Assembly (NCBI RefSeq): GCF_022601735.1
Contig: NZ_JAKUMM010000003.1
Span: 186,001-250,000, forward strand
Origin: Atopomonas sediminilitoris
GTDB lineage: Bacteria > Pseudomonadota > Gammaproteobacteria > Pseudomonadales > Pseudomonadaceae
Reading direction: 5' to 3'
DNA length: 64,000 bases
The position numbers and the translations under genes were made by a program. The notes beneath the pieces were generated by a model. That model was not told the origin of the DNA, did no database searches, and was given only the letters and a program-made list of their open reading frames with translations. Below are positions 44,030 to 52,760 of this stretch, piece after piece. Positions within the stretch are counted from its first letter, which is position 1. The number at the start of each line of letters is the position of its first letter.

Positions 44030-46912
44030 CTAAGTTGAAGGCAAATAGTCTTCAATGCATACCTCATCGATCAGCTCAGGCGGCATATAGCGCTGCGCGT
44101 ACTGCAAGTACACGCCTGAGCGTAAAAACAGCGCAAACACATCGCCATCAATGTGCTCATCGCGCTGCATAAAGCTCATGATCTTTAAGGCTTGCGAAAG
44201 CTTTTTGCCCTCTTTGTAAGGCCGATCAATCGCGGTGAGCGCCTCAAAAATATCGGCCACTGCCATCATCCGCGCCTGCCAGCTCATGTCTTCACGCCGT
44301 AAGCCACGGGGATAACCTTGGCCATTCATCTTTTCATGGTGACCGCCTGCGATCTCCGGCACTTCGCGCAAATGCCGTGGAAACGGTAGTTTTTCCAACA
44401 TGAGGATGGTTTGAATGATGTGTTCATTGATTTTGTAGCGCTCCTCATGGGTTAAGGTGCCGCGCGGCACGCTTAAATTGCTGAGTTCGCCACGTTGATA
44501 CAGCAGCGTTGGGGTCTGCATGCTAAAGCCTTGGCCAAAGTCGCGCGATGCTGGTCGTTCGATGGCGTGCTCGGGCTTGTCAGCCAACAAGGGTTCGGCA
44601 CAAGGCAAGGCAGGCTCAGGGGTTTGCTGCATGCGCGCTAGCTCCTCATGCCCAACGCCCAAACGGTCTGACAAGGTGCGCTGCCAACGACGCTCGGCCA
44701 ACGCTTGTAATCGCGTCAGATCTTCGTCGCTCATCGGCACATCACCATTGTTGCAGCGCGCCACAAAGGCAAAATCATCATCCAGTTGCTGCAACGTAGC
44801 GTCTAATTGCGCCAACGCTGTTGGCTCAGCAACATCCGCCGCGCGCTGTTGCCAGTAGCTGATTTGCGCGTCGCGCTTGAGCACTTCAAAGCGCATGCGC
44901 ACTTCATGAATACGGTCGTACAAGGTCTCAAGTTTGGTGGCTTTATCCACCACATACTCCGGCGTGGTGATTTTGCCGCAGTCATGCAACCAACCGGCGA
45001 TATGCAACGCCTCCCAACCTTCATCGTCGAGGTTGAAGCCCTGCAACGGCCCTTGGTTTTGCTCGCACGCGGCCTTAGCCAGCATCTTGGTGAGCTCAGG
45101 CACGCGCTGGCAGTGGCCCCCGGTGTAGGGGCTTTTGGCGTCAATGGCGCCGGCCAACAGTTGAATAAAGGCTTCTAACAAGTGCTTTTGTTCGTTCAAC
45201 AAACGCTGACCATTGAGTGCCACCGCCGCCACATTCGACAAGCTGCGCGCAAAAGCCATCAGCGCGTCATTTAGTGGATTTCTGGATTGATCAATCAGCA
45301 GCGCCAGCACGCCAATCAGCTCGTGCTTGGGGTTGTACAGCGGTAAGGACCACAGTGTTAATCCGTGGCTTTGCGCCGGCAGCGCTGCGAAGTCTTGGTT
45401 TAAGACGCGCGCATCCAATAACGCAGGGCTGTTTTGATTAAATGTTTGAATCAAGCTATGAGTTGCGTCCGCCAAGGGCACCACCTGCTCGCTGGCCAAG
45501 CCCAACTCAGCGCCATGCCAACGCACCTGCCGCAGTGTCAGGGCCGCTTGCTGATCATCGTAGAGATAAATCAAAGCGCCTTCGGCATTGCAAACCTCTT
45601 GCATATCCTTAAGCACTTGCGCCAATAGGCGCTCAAAATGGGTTTCACTGGATAAGGCCAACGACAACTGTAAAAAGCGATGAATCGTCGCTTTCATTTT
45701 GCTCATGGCATTCGCTAGGTCATGCACTTCGGCAATGTTGGAGTCGACCTTAAGCACACTGGCAAAATCAAAGCGCTCGATTTTGGCCGCCTCCACCGCT
45801 AACGCGCGCAGCGGTCTAGCCGCTAGCTGCGCCAACGCCAGCGCCAAAGCGACACCGAGCAACAGCATCAAGCCACTAATCAACAAGGCTTGGTTGCGCT
45901 GCGCCACAGCCTGCGCCATTAATTCGTTTTCTGGCGAGGCCAATAACAAGGTCAAGCCGCTGCCTGCATCGCTCGGTATCGGGATACGCGCCACATGCCA
46001 GCCTTCGCCAGCCAGTGAGACTTGCTTTACCTGCAACCCTTCGCCTGGCAACGCATACGCTCGTTGCAAGGGCTCCAACGTGAGCTTGTCCATAGGTGGC
46101 AGTTCACCTAGCAACGAATCCACCGTCTGGTTAGGGGCGTGCCACGCCAAGACTTCACCCGCGGCACTGAGCAGTGCCAATTGCGAGTTGCTGGTAATGG
46201 TCTTGCTGGCCAACACGTGCTGCAGTTGCTGCAAAGTGGTGTCCGCCGCCACCACGGCCTTGCCGTTGTTCATCGGCATGGCGAGGGTAAAACCCACTTC
46301 GCCAGTGGTAAAAAACGCATAGGGGTTAGAGCGGTACAACTGACCACGGTTTTGCGCCTGCTGAAACCAGCGCCGTGTGCGCGGATCAAACTGATAATCA
46401 GGGCGCGGCTCGCGGGCTAGTTCACGCAGTTGCTGATCAAAGTACAAGAACTGCCCCGGCACGGGACTGCTGTGCATTTGGCTTTGCACCACCCAAACCG
46501 TACCCGCCGGCGCTTGACTGAATTTGCGCTTGAACAGCGGCAAGTCTTGCCAGCGGCGCAACAAAATAAAATCGCCGTTGTGATAACCCACGTAAACCGA
46601 TGCCAGCTCGCCTTGGGTTTGTAGCGCCGTCTGCAAGATTGGCAAGTAGGTCAGTCGCTGCTCTAAAGACTCGGCGGCCATCAACGGCGAATGGCTTAAC
46701 AGGTTAATGCTGGCCAAGCTCGGCTTATACAGCACCCGCAACTCAGCCTGGGTATAGCTCGCAATATCGGTGTAGCGCTGCTGTGCTTGATCCGCCAACA
46801 AGCGTTGGGTTTGCCAGTAATGAAACCCCGTACTGACCAGCGCAAACACCAACAACAGCCCGACAAACAAATAGGCGATGTGGATATACAGCGGGATTCG
46901 CCGTTTAAACAT
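44030..46912 (-). CDS. Cache-GAF-HD-GYP c-di-GMP phosphodiesterase-like sensor
   Basis: Membrane sensor of 960 residues. Helix about 12-31, periplasmic Cache-like domain about 40-335, helix about 343-362, HAMP about 363-415, GAF about 425-570, HD-GYP about 580-945. The HD motif is HDCGK at 643-647; the second part has HHEKMNGQGYP at 858-868, so the GYP signature is intact and c-di-GMP hydrolysis is likely. Between them is an unusually long stretch (about 187 residues from HD to the His at 831), rich in charged and Gln residues. Start ATG 46912 gives MFKRRIPLYIHIAY; the longer reading from 47062 overlaps the neighbour's terminator. No partner is adjacent. Confidence 0.88.
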   Translation of the reverse strand: MFKRRIPLYIHIAYLFVGLLLVFALVSTGFHYWQTQRLLADQAQQRYTDIASYTQAELRVLYKPSLASINLLSHSPLMAAESLEQRLTYLPILQTALQTQGELASVYVGYHNGDFILLRRWQDLPLFKRKFSQAPAGTVWVVQSQMHSSPVPGQFLYFDQQLRELAREPRPDYQFDPRTRRWFQQAQNRGQLYRSNPYAFFTTGEVGFTLAMPMNNGKAVVAADTTLQQLQHVLASKTITSNSQLALLSAAGEVLAWHAPNQTVDSLLGELPPMDKLTLEPLQRAYALPGEGLQVKQVSLAGEGWHVARIPIPSDAGSGLTLLLASPENELMAQAVAQRNQALLISGLMLLLGVALALALAQLAARPLRALAVEAAKIERFDFASVLKVDSNIAEVHDLANAMSKMKATIHRFLQLSLALSSETHFERLLAQVLKDMQEVCNAEGALIYLYDDQQAALTLRQVRWHGAELGLASEQVVPLADATHSLIQTFNQNSPALLDARVLNQDFAALPAQSHGLTLWSLPLYNPKHELIGVLALLIDQSRNPLNDALMAFARSLSNVAAVALNGQRLLNEQKHLLEAFIQLLAGAIDAKSPYTGGHCQRVPELTKMLAKAACEQNQGPLQGFNLDDEGWEALHIAGWLHDCGKITTPEYVVDKATKLETLYDRIHEVRMRFEVLKRDAQISYWQQRAADVAEPTALAQLDATLQQLDDDFAFVARCNNGDVPMSDEDLTRLQALAERRWQRTLSDRLGVGHEELARMQQTPEPALPCAEPLLADKPEHAIERPASRDFGQGFSMQTPTLLYQRGELSNLSVPRGTLTHEERYKINEHIIQTILMLEKLPFPRHLREVPEIAGGHHEKMNGQGYPRGLRREDMSWQARMMAVADIFEALTAIDRPYKEGKKLSQALKIMSFMQRDEHIDGDVFALFLRSGVYLQYAQRYMPPELIDEVCIEDYLPST

Positions 46913-46969
46913 GCCATGCACTCCGATGCGTCCGTGTTCTGCACTATAGGTAAATCTGCGCTTACACAC

Positions 46970-46996
46970 GAAAAAAGCCGGCCACAAGGGCCGGCT
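46970..46996 (-). terminator. Intrinsic terminator of the haem peroxidase gene
   Basis: On the minus strand, AGCCGGCC (46996-46989) pairs with GGCCGGCT (46983-46976) and is followed by TTTTTT. It lies 17 nt after the peroxidase stop and just upstream of the HD-GYP gene, so the two have separate transcripts. Confidence 0.9.
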
Positions 46997-47012
46997 AAAG
47001 TGCGAGATAAAC

Positions 47013-49757
47013 TTACTTGTCTTCGTTGCGCTGGTGCTTGAAGAACACTCCGCTATCGCCAAAGGCGGAGATGTTAAAGGCCGAGCTTAAGCTCATCTCA
47101 CCCACCTTTACCGCGCTATTACGGCGCTCAGCGGCGTAACGACGACTCAACGAGGGGAAGATCGAGGTTTTGATCGACTGCGAGGTGGCGTACACGTCGT
47201 ACAACACGGTGCCCGTCTGCAGCTGCAACAAGTCCGCACGGAAATCATGCGCCGTGCTGCTAAAGCGGCTCTTCACATCGCTACGCGGGACGAAATAAAT
47301 CTGCGTCGGCGCTTTGGGCTGAGTAACCACTGTACCGTTGGCTGTTACCTCGGACATATCCGCCAAGCTCAGCAAAGTCGGCTTGCTGCTGACCAGCGAG
47401 AACAACACCGTAGTACCCAAGGTGTCGTTCGCTTCAGGCACGACGTATTGCGACAGCTCATTGCTAAAGAAATTGTAGTCGCTGCCCTGCCCCGACAAGG
47501 TGTAGAGCGCCGAGACGTTTTCAGACGGTTTGCCATCGACAAAGGCCTTCCACGCCAAACCGGGTGCAAAACCACGATCCGCCGGATCACCGGTCACCGA
47601 TAGCCGCAACAAGCCATGCTCGGCCCCTTGGAACAAGCCGGTAAACGGATGCCCCGCCGTGGCAGTGAACTTGACCTTGGCCATCGCCCCGTGCGGGTGG
47701 ATCGGCTTTTGGTGGCCGACCGGCGCAACGTCGGTCCGCTCTTTCACCTTGGTCCACAGCACTGAGCTGATCAAACCGCCGATATCCACCGGCTTAAGGG
47801 CCGGGACTTCGTCAGCCTTGTATTGCGTGCGCAAGGCACCGTTAACCCACAAGTGCTCTTGTTTAGCGGCGCCGTTCCACTGCTCGTAGTCGCCAGGAAT
47901 GCGCAGACCCCAAGGTTTGAAGGCGTTATCGGCCCCCACCAAGCTGGCCACAAGATTAGGGTTATGACGCTTGAGCACGTCCACCATGGTGGTGTTTTCC
48001 ACCCAGTCGTAACCTTCTTGGGTATACACCGCGGGGGTGTAGTCTTTGGTGTAGAAGCGGTCGGCCATCAGGCGACGTGAAGCATTCATGATAAAGATCT
48101 GAAACGCAGTCTCGCCGAAGGCAAAGCCCTCAGGACGCACGGTTTCGGCCAACATCCCCACCAAGGTATCGATCTTTTCGATGTCGTTACCGTACAGCTG
48201 CTTGAGCTTGTTCAGGGTAACGGCTTCCGTGGTCAGGTCTTCAAACTTGGTGATCGGCTTCAGGCCAATCTGACGACGAAACTCGTTGTAACGCGGCACG
48301 CCACGCTCACGGTCACGCAGCACATCGATGGTGGCAATATCCAAGTTACCTACCAGCGGCACCGACAAGTTACGCAAGAAGCTGGGGTAGTTATTCAGCG
48401 TCAACGAACCTGGATTGGTGATACCGAAGGAGTACCACAAGCGCTCGGCACCTTGGCTGCGCAGCATGCTTTCGGCGTCGCGGTCACGGGTGTTTTGTAA
48501 GGCCACCACGTCGCTCGGCTCGTTACTGCCGATGTTGTACACCTCGACGTTGTCACGCATCAGCGGGTGCATGCGGTATACGGCGACAAACTCTTCGGTC
48601 AGGGTGAACGGCACACCGTAGTTGTTCGGCGCGGTTGAGCCCACAATGCCGCTGAGGGCATGATCCAACGCCCCGTTACCCACACCGTCGGCCACGTTAG
48701 GGTCAAAGCCCAAAATCGCTTTCACAAACGAGTCAGACTTAGCGAGATCCTCACGCAGCTTGCGTACTTCATTTTGGTAGTCATCACGCGGACCACCTTG
48801 GCCCAGCAAACCCCACCAGTTGGCGTACATGGCACGCTCGGTAACAGGGTTCGCGATCACCGCAGGAGTCCATTCCACGGTGTGGATCTTGGCCATGAGG
48901 GCCGCGTTAATCAGACGTGCTTTGTCGTACAGCCACTGATCTGATTTGCCCGGATACTTTTGCGCCAACATGCTGGCAATGCTGTTGTGCTCTTTGGTGA
49001 ACAGCTGGTGCAGCATGCTCAGGCCAACCCACCAGTTGTTGTTAAAACCGGTGATGGGCTTTCCCGACAGCAACTCGGCCGGCAGCGTGCCGTCTGGATT
49101 AATCTTCAGCAGGCCACCCTCAAAGGTGCGGATCGCATCGCTGGCGTCTTTGTTGCTGCCGTAGATCTGCGAGCCATCCCACCAATGCGTGTTGTGGTTA
49201 CGGAAGGTATTGGGCTTGCCGGCATCAGCACCGCTACGGGTTGGGTCGGGCTGGGTGCGTTTGACCGTTAGCGAACCAGAACCTAACGCGTCACCGGCTG
49301 GCAACGGCACTTGAATCGGGTCGGCATCGGCGTTGGGGCCGTGGTCAAACCAGTCGTGCACCATGAACTGAATCCATGCTGCGGCAATAAAGTTCAGACT
49401 CGGCGCCGGCTTAAACTCTTCGCGCGCCATGACCAGGTTACTGACTTCACGCGGGTTGGGTGATAACAGCGTGCTGGTTTCACCCTGCCCCACGGCGGGG
49501 TCAACGTTGCGACCAAAGCGGCGATAAACCGAGCCCTCGGCAGGGTTGCTGAGGATGTTACAGGTGCCGTCTTCGGTACGAGCGGTGAGGCTGCGCTCGT
49601 CGCACTCAATATCGGCGTTATAAGGGCCGTAGTTTTCTAGATCAAACAGGTTGTTCTCAAACAGTTCCTGTCGCTCAACGGCCAGTACAATCAGACCAGC
49701 CATCACACCGAGCGTGCCTAGCTTGGTCAACGCCGGCCAAGTTACCCATGGCGTCAT
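47013..49757 (-). CDS. Animal-type haem peroxidase, alpha-dioxygenase-like
   Basis: Haem protein of 914 residues of the animal haem peroxidase (PF03098) superfamily. The core resembles fatty-acid alpha-dioxygenases: distal His134 in IQFMVHDWFDHG, HWWDGSQIYGSN (191-202), LFTKEHNSI (252-260), AKIHTVEWTP (289-298), and VYRMH (393-397), where Tyr394 and His397 match the catalytic Tyr and proximal haem His of plant alpha-dioxygenases. An N-terminal hydrophobic stretch (LGTLGVMAGLIVLAVE, 13-28) could be a signal or anchor. About 280 C-terminal residues exceed the plant enzymes. ATG 49757 has AGGAGAG upstream. The substrate is unproven. The upstream neighbour on the same strand is a LuxR/MalT-type regulator. 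Confidence 0.85.
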   Translation of the reverse strand: MTPWVTWPALTKLGTLGVMAGLIVLAVERQELFENNLFDLENYGPYNADIECDERSLTARTEDGTCNILSNPAEGSVYRRFGRNVDPAVGQGETSTLLSPNPREVSNLVMAREEFKPAPSLNFIAAAWIQFMVHDWFDHGPNADADPIQVPLPAGDALGSGSLTVKRTQPDPTRSGADAGKPNTFRNHNTHWWDGSQIYGSNKDASDAIRTFEGGLLKINPDGTLPAELLSGKPITGFNNNWWVGLSMLHQLFTKEHNSIASMLAQKYPGKSDQWLYDKARLINAALMAKIHTVEWTPAVIANPVTERAMYANWWGLLGQGGPRDDYQNEVRKLREDLAKSDSFVKAILGFDPNVADGVGNGALDHALSGIVGSTAPNNYGVPFTLTEEFVAVYRMHPLMRDNVEVYNIGSNEPSDVVALQNTRDRDAESMLRSQGAERLWYSFGITNPGSLTLNNYPSFLRNLSVPLVGNLDIATIDVLRDRERGVPRYNEFRRQIGLKPITKFEDLTTEAVTLNKLKQLYGNDIEKIDTLVGMLAETVRPEGFAFGETAFQIFIMNASRRLMADRFYTKDYTPAVYTQEGYDWVENTTMVDVLKRHNPNLVASLVGADNAFKPWGLRIPGDYEQWNGAAKQEHLWVNGALRTQYKADEVPALKPVDIGGLISSVLWTKVKERTDVAPVGHQKPIHPHGAMAKVKFTATAGHPFTGLFQGAEHGLLRLSVTGDPADRGFAPGLAWKAFVDGKPSENVSALYTLSGQGSDYNFFSNELSQYVVPEANDTLGTTVLFSLVSSKPTLLSLADMSEVTANGTVVTQPKAPTQIYFVPRSDVKSRFSSTAHDFRADLLQLQTGTVLYDVYATSQSIKTSIFPSLSRRYAAERRNSAVKVGEMSLSSAFNISAFGDSGVFFKHQRNEDK

Positions 49758-49945
49758 CACTCTCTCTCCTACGCTTATTGTCGTTATGGTGAGCGCTCGG
49801 TCGGGGGGATGCCCAAGCGCAGCCAGCAAGACTAAGGAGAGTGCCCCTACCTGCCCCCACCCTTGCGGAGGGGCAACCAGCAAATAGCGCACATAACACG
49901 ACGAAAGTGTGCCGCAGCGCACACCCAACAAGCAGGCTAAAAACG

Positions 49946-52588
49946 TTAAGCGCGACTTTGCAAGTTAACAATCAACTCAGCGCGCGTACTGACCCCCAAT
50001 TTGGCGTAGATGTTTTTTAAGTGCCATTTGGTGGTCGATACGGCAATACCGGCTTGCTCACTGACCTGGGCATTCGACAAGCCCGCCAGCGTGGCGCGCA
50101 CAATTTCGCGCTCTTTTTCGGTTAACCCTGCACACAGCGGCAAAGGGCTATTGATTGCCCCCGAACCCGACTCGCCTATCAAGGCCGCGTAGTGTTCGCG
50201 GTACTTTTGCGGCACCGGCAATGCGCCGGCGCTAACCAACTGTTGCAATAGCGTGCTCGCACTGGGGGCTTCATCCAGCACACAGCGACTAAAACAGGCG
50301 ATGCCGTGCTCGGCAATCAGACGCTGTAGGGTTTGTCCTTGTTCAACAAGGCTCGCGTTTTCTGTGTTTAAACACAGCAGATTGATCTGCACCACTAAAG
50401 CACGCACCCGCATCTGACTGGCTTTGAGCGCTTGCGCCAGCACGCGCAACAAACGCACCGCCTGTGCGGTTTGACCGCTACCGAGCAACCAGTAAACCGC
50501 CGCCATGCCACTGCGCTCCCAGCCTTCACTGTAGGGGCGGGTCTTTTCCCACTCACCGGCCGCCAGCCGCTGCGGCAACTGAAAGCGCCGCGCTACGCCT
50601 TCCAAAACGCTGCGCGAACCGCTGAGCAGCGCTTGACGCAGCGCCTCTTGCGCCACGTGAGCGAACAGGCGCGGGTAATGCCCCAGCTCTAACACGCGGG
50701 TTAAGTTATCCAGCAGGCGCTCTCCACGCTCAGCCAAGCCACGGCTGTGCAAGACCCGCGACAAGGTGACATACACGGTCACAATCGCTTCGCTGGCCGA
50801 AGAGGCGCTGACTTCGCCCAACAGGTCATCGCCTAGCTGCTGCGCTTCAATCAGCTGATTTTGCTCGTACAGAGTCACCAACATAGCGGTGGCACGATTC
50901 AACCACGCCGGACAGTCTCGCGGCGTGGCCGCAAAGTCGGCATACACCTGATTGCGTGCCTGCAAACTTTGCCCGGCATGGCGGCGGCTCAATACCACGA
51001 TCAAGTCCGCATAGCTCTGCAAGAAACGATGCCCGCTATGCGCCAACACGCTTTGTGCTTGGCTGGCGTGACGAATCGCCGAGGCTAAATCAGCGGCCAT
51101 CAGATCGTGATAGGCCAACAAGGTTTGCGCTTGCGCGCGCAACACCATAGGCACCTGCGGCGCCCGTAAGCCTTGCGCCAACTGGGGCAAGGTGCTCGCC
51201 GCGTCATCCTGAAAGGTGCTATGCAGCAAACGCAGCAGCAACCAATAAGCGCCGCGAGCGCCTTGCGCTAAGCCGTGTTGTTCTGCCAGTTGCAGGTAAT
51301 AATCCGCCTGATGAAAACAGCGACTCAAGGTGAGCGCCTCCACGGCGTAACCCAGCAACACAGGCTGCTCAAGCAAGCACGCCTCATCCAAGGCCAGCAG
51401 CCACTTCAACAAGCGCGAAAAATAGCCGGCCTTAAGCCACTGCTCCCCGACCGTCACCAAGAGCTGCTGTTGCAAGCGAGGTTCACTGAGCTGCTGCGCG
51501 TGCACCAAAGCACGCTCGTCGTCGCGATACGGTGCGTTGCTTTGCTGCGCGAAATAGTGCGCCGCACGCCGGTGCAGCAAGGGCACTCGCTGCGGCTGTT
51601 CGACCTGCAGACGCGTGCTGAGAAAAGCCTGTAGCAAGGGATGGTAGCGATACCAGCCTGGTCGCCCCTCTACCGGCTGCATAAACAATTGTTGCGCGGC
51701 CAAGTCCTCAAGCAAACGCGTGGAGTGCTCGCGTTGCAACACCGCATCACACAAGGGGCCGTCGAACACCTCAAGCAGCGCACTGCCGAGGAAAAAATCA
51801 CGCATACCCGCTGGCAATTGGCGCAGCACCACCTCACCGAAATAATCAACAATTTGCGGCTGGGTACCACTGAAGCGCGCTAAAGCCGGCAAACCAAAGC
51901 GCGCGTAACTCAGTAGCGCCATCTTCACCCCAGCGACCCAGCCTTCGGTCATGTCATGCACGGCGGTCAACTGCTCTGGGGGTAATGCTTCACCGCCCAA
52001 GCAGGTGCTCAATGCCTGGGTTTCTGCGGCGGTTAGGGCGAGGTCGTGGGCTTCTAGACAGCACACACGGTCGTTCAGCTGCAAACTAGCAAGCGGTAAA
52101 TCCGGCGCCTGTCGACTGGCGATACACACCTGCAAAGCTTGTGGCGACAGCTGTAGCAAAGCCCGCAGCACGGCCAAAATCTGCGGATCATCAATATGCT
52201 GAAAATCATCAAAGACCAAGCACAGCCCCTGCGGCAAGCGCTCTAATGCTTGCGCTAAGGCTGCGGCGGCAGCCACCGGTGAGCCTTGCAGCTGCGCACC
52301 AATCGGATCAAACCAAGAGGCATCGAAGTCACTCATCTGCCGGCGAATAGCGATGAGCAAACGGCGGAAAAACCACACCGGCTGATTGTCGTGTGCCTGA
52401 ACAGTGATCAGCACACGCGGCTTGCACCACGCTTGCCGCATCCACTGCTCAAGTAAGGTCGATTTGCCCGCACCGGGCGGCGCTAAAACGATCAGCAACG
52501 GCTTATCCGCCGCCTGTTGCAGGCGTGCTAGAAGATGGGTGCGGCACACACCCGCCAACATAGCGCCGCTAGGAAGGGGGCTCTTCAT
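49946..52588 (-). CDS. MalT/LuxR-type STAND transcriptional regulator
   Basis: Large ATP-dependent activator of 880 residues (LAL/MalT family). Walker A APPGAGKST at 36-44, Walker B LCLVFDDFQHID near 133, winged-helix and TPR-like signal region about 300-780, and a GerE/LuxR helix-turn-helix about 815-878 (LTEKEREIVRATLAGLSNAQVSEQAGIAVSTTKWHLKNIY). Such proteins need an inducer and ATP to activate nearby genes. It lies 188 nt upstream of the peroxidase gene on the same strand, so that gene is the likeliest target. ATG 52588 chosen because MKSPLPSGAML starts the AAA-like domain properly. Confidence 0.87.
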   Translation of the reverse strand: MKSPLPSGAMLAGVCRTHLLARLQQAADKPLLIVLAPPGAGKSTLLEQWMRQAWCKPRVLITVQAHDNQPVWFFRRLLIAIRRQMSDFDASWFDPIGAQLQGSPVAAAAALAQALERLPQGLCLVFDDFQHIDDPQILAVLRALLQLSPQALQVCIASRQAPDLPLASLQLNDRVCCLEAHDLALTAAETQALSTCLGGEALPPEQLTAVHDMTEGWVAGVKMALLSYARFGLPALARFSGTQPQIVDYFGEVVLRQLPAGMRDFFLGSALLEVFDGPLCDAVLQREHSTRLLEDLAAQQLFMQPVEGRPGWYRYHPLLQAFLSTRLQVEQPQRVPLLHRRAAHYFAQQSNAPYRDDERALVHAQQLSEPRLQQQLLVTVGEQWLKAGYFSRLLKWLLALDEACLLEQPVLLGYAVEALTLSRCFHQADYYLQLAEQHGLAQGARGAYWLLLRLLHSTFQDDAASTLPQLAQGLRAPQVPMVLRAQAQTLLAYHDLMAADLASAIRHASQAQSVLAHSGHRFLQSYADLIVVLSRRHAGQSLQARNQVYADFAATPRDCPAWLNRATAMLVTLYEQNQLIEAQQLGDDLLGEVSASSASEAIVTVYVTLSRVLHSRGLAERGERLLDNLTRVLELGHYPRLFAHVAQEALRQALLSGSRSVLEGVARRFQLPQRLAAGEWEKTRPYSEGWERSGMAAVYWLLGSGQTAQAVRLLRVLAQALKASQMRVRALVVQINLLCLNTENASLVEQGQTLQRLIAEHGIACFSRCVLDEAPSASTLLQQLVSAGALPVPQKYREHYAALIGESGSGAINSPLPLCAGLTEKEREIVRATLAGLSNAQVSEQAGIAVSTTKWHLKNIYAKLGVSTRAELIVNLQSRA

Positions 52589-52714
52589 AGGGGCAATCTC
52601 GCTCGTTATTATTTTTGTTGTAATCGCCCTAGTGTACTGGCCCAACGCCAGCCAACAACCGCAGCGCATCACACTTTTAGCTGACCTAGACCCTTGCCCT
52701 ACTTTGGTTGGCGC

Positions 52715-52739
52715 AGAAAAAAGCCCGGCGAACCGGGCT
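52715..52739 (-). terminator. Intrinsic terminator of metZ
   Basis: Minus strand: AGCCCGG/CCGGGCT hairpin (52722-52739, loop TTCG) followed by TTTTTT (52722-52717). It is 22 nt after the metZ stop and separates it from the regulator gene. Confidence 0.9.
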
Positions 52740-52760
52740 TTCAAGTGCGATCAGTCACGG

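Noticed and set aside
46913..47062. 50-codon N-terminal extension of the HD-GYP gene
   Set aside because: It runs through the peroxidase terminator and encodes a Cys/Ser-rich tail before a normal membrane-anchor start.
49758..49931. 58-codon N-terminal extension of the haem peroxidase
   Set aside because: AGGAGAG directly before ATG 49757 marks the start; the extension has no homologous character.
52589..52744. 52-codon N-terminal extension of the MalT-type regulator
   Set aside because: The extension has no ribosome site and overlaps the metZ terminator; the family starts near MKSPLPSGAML.
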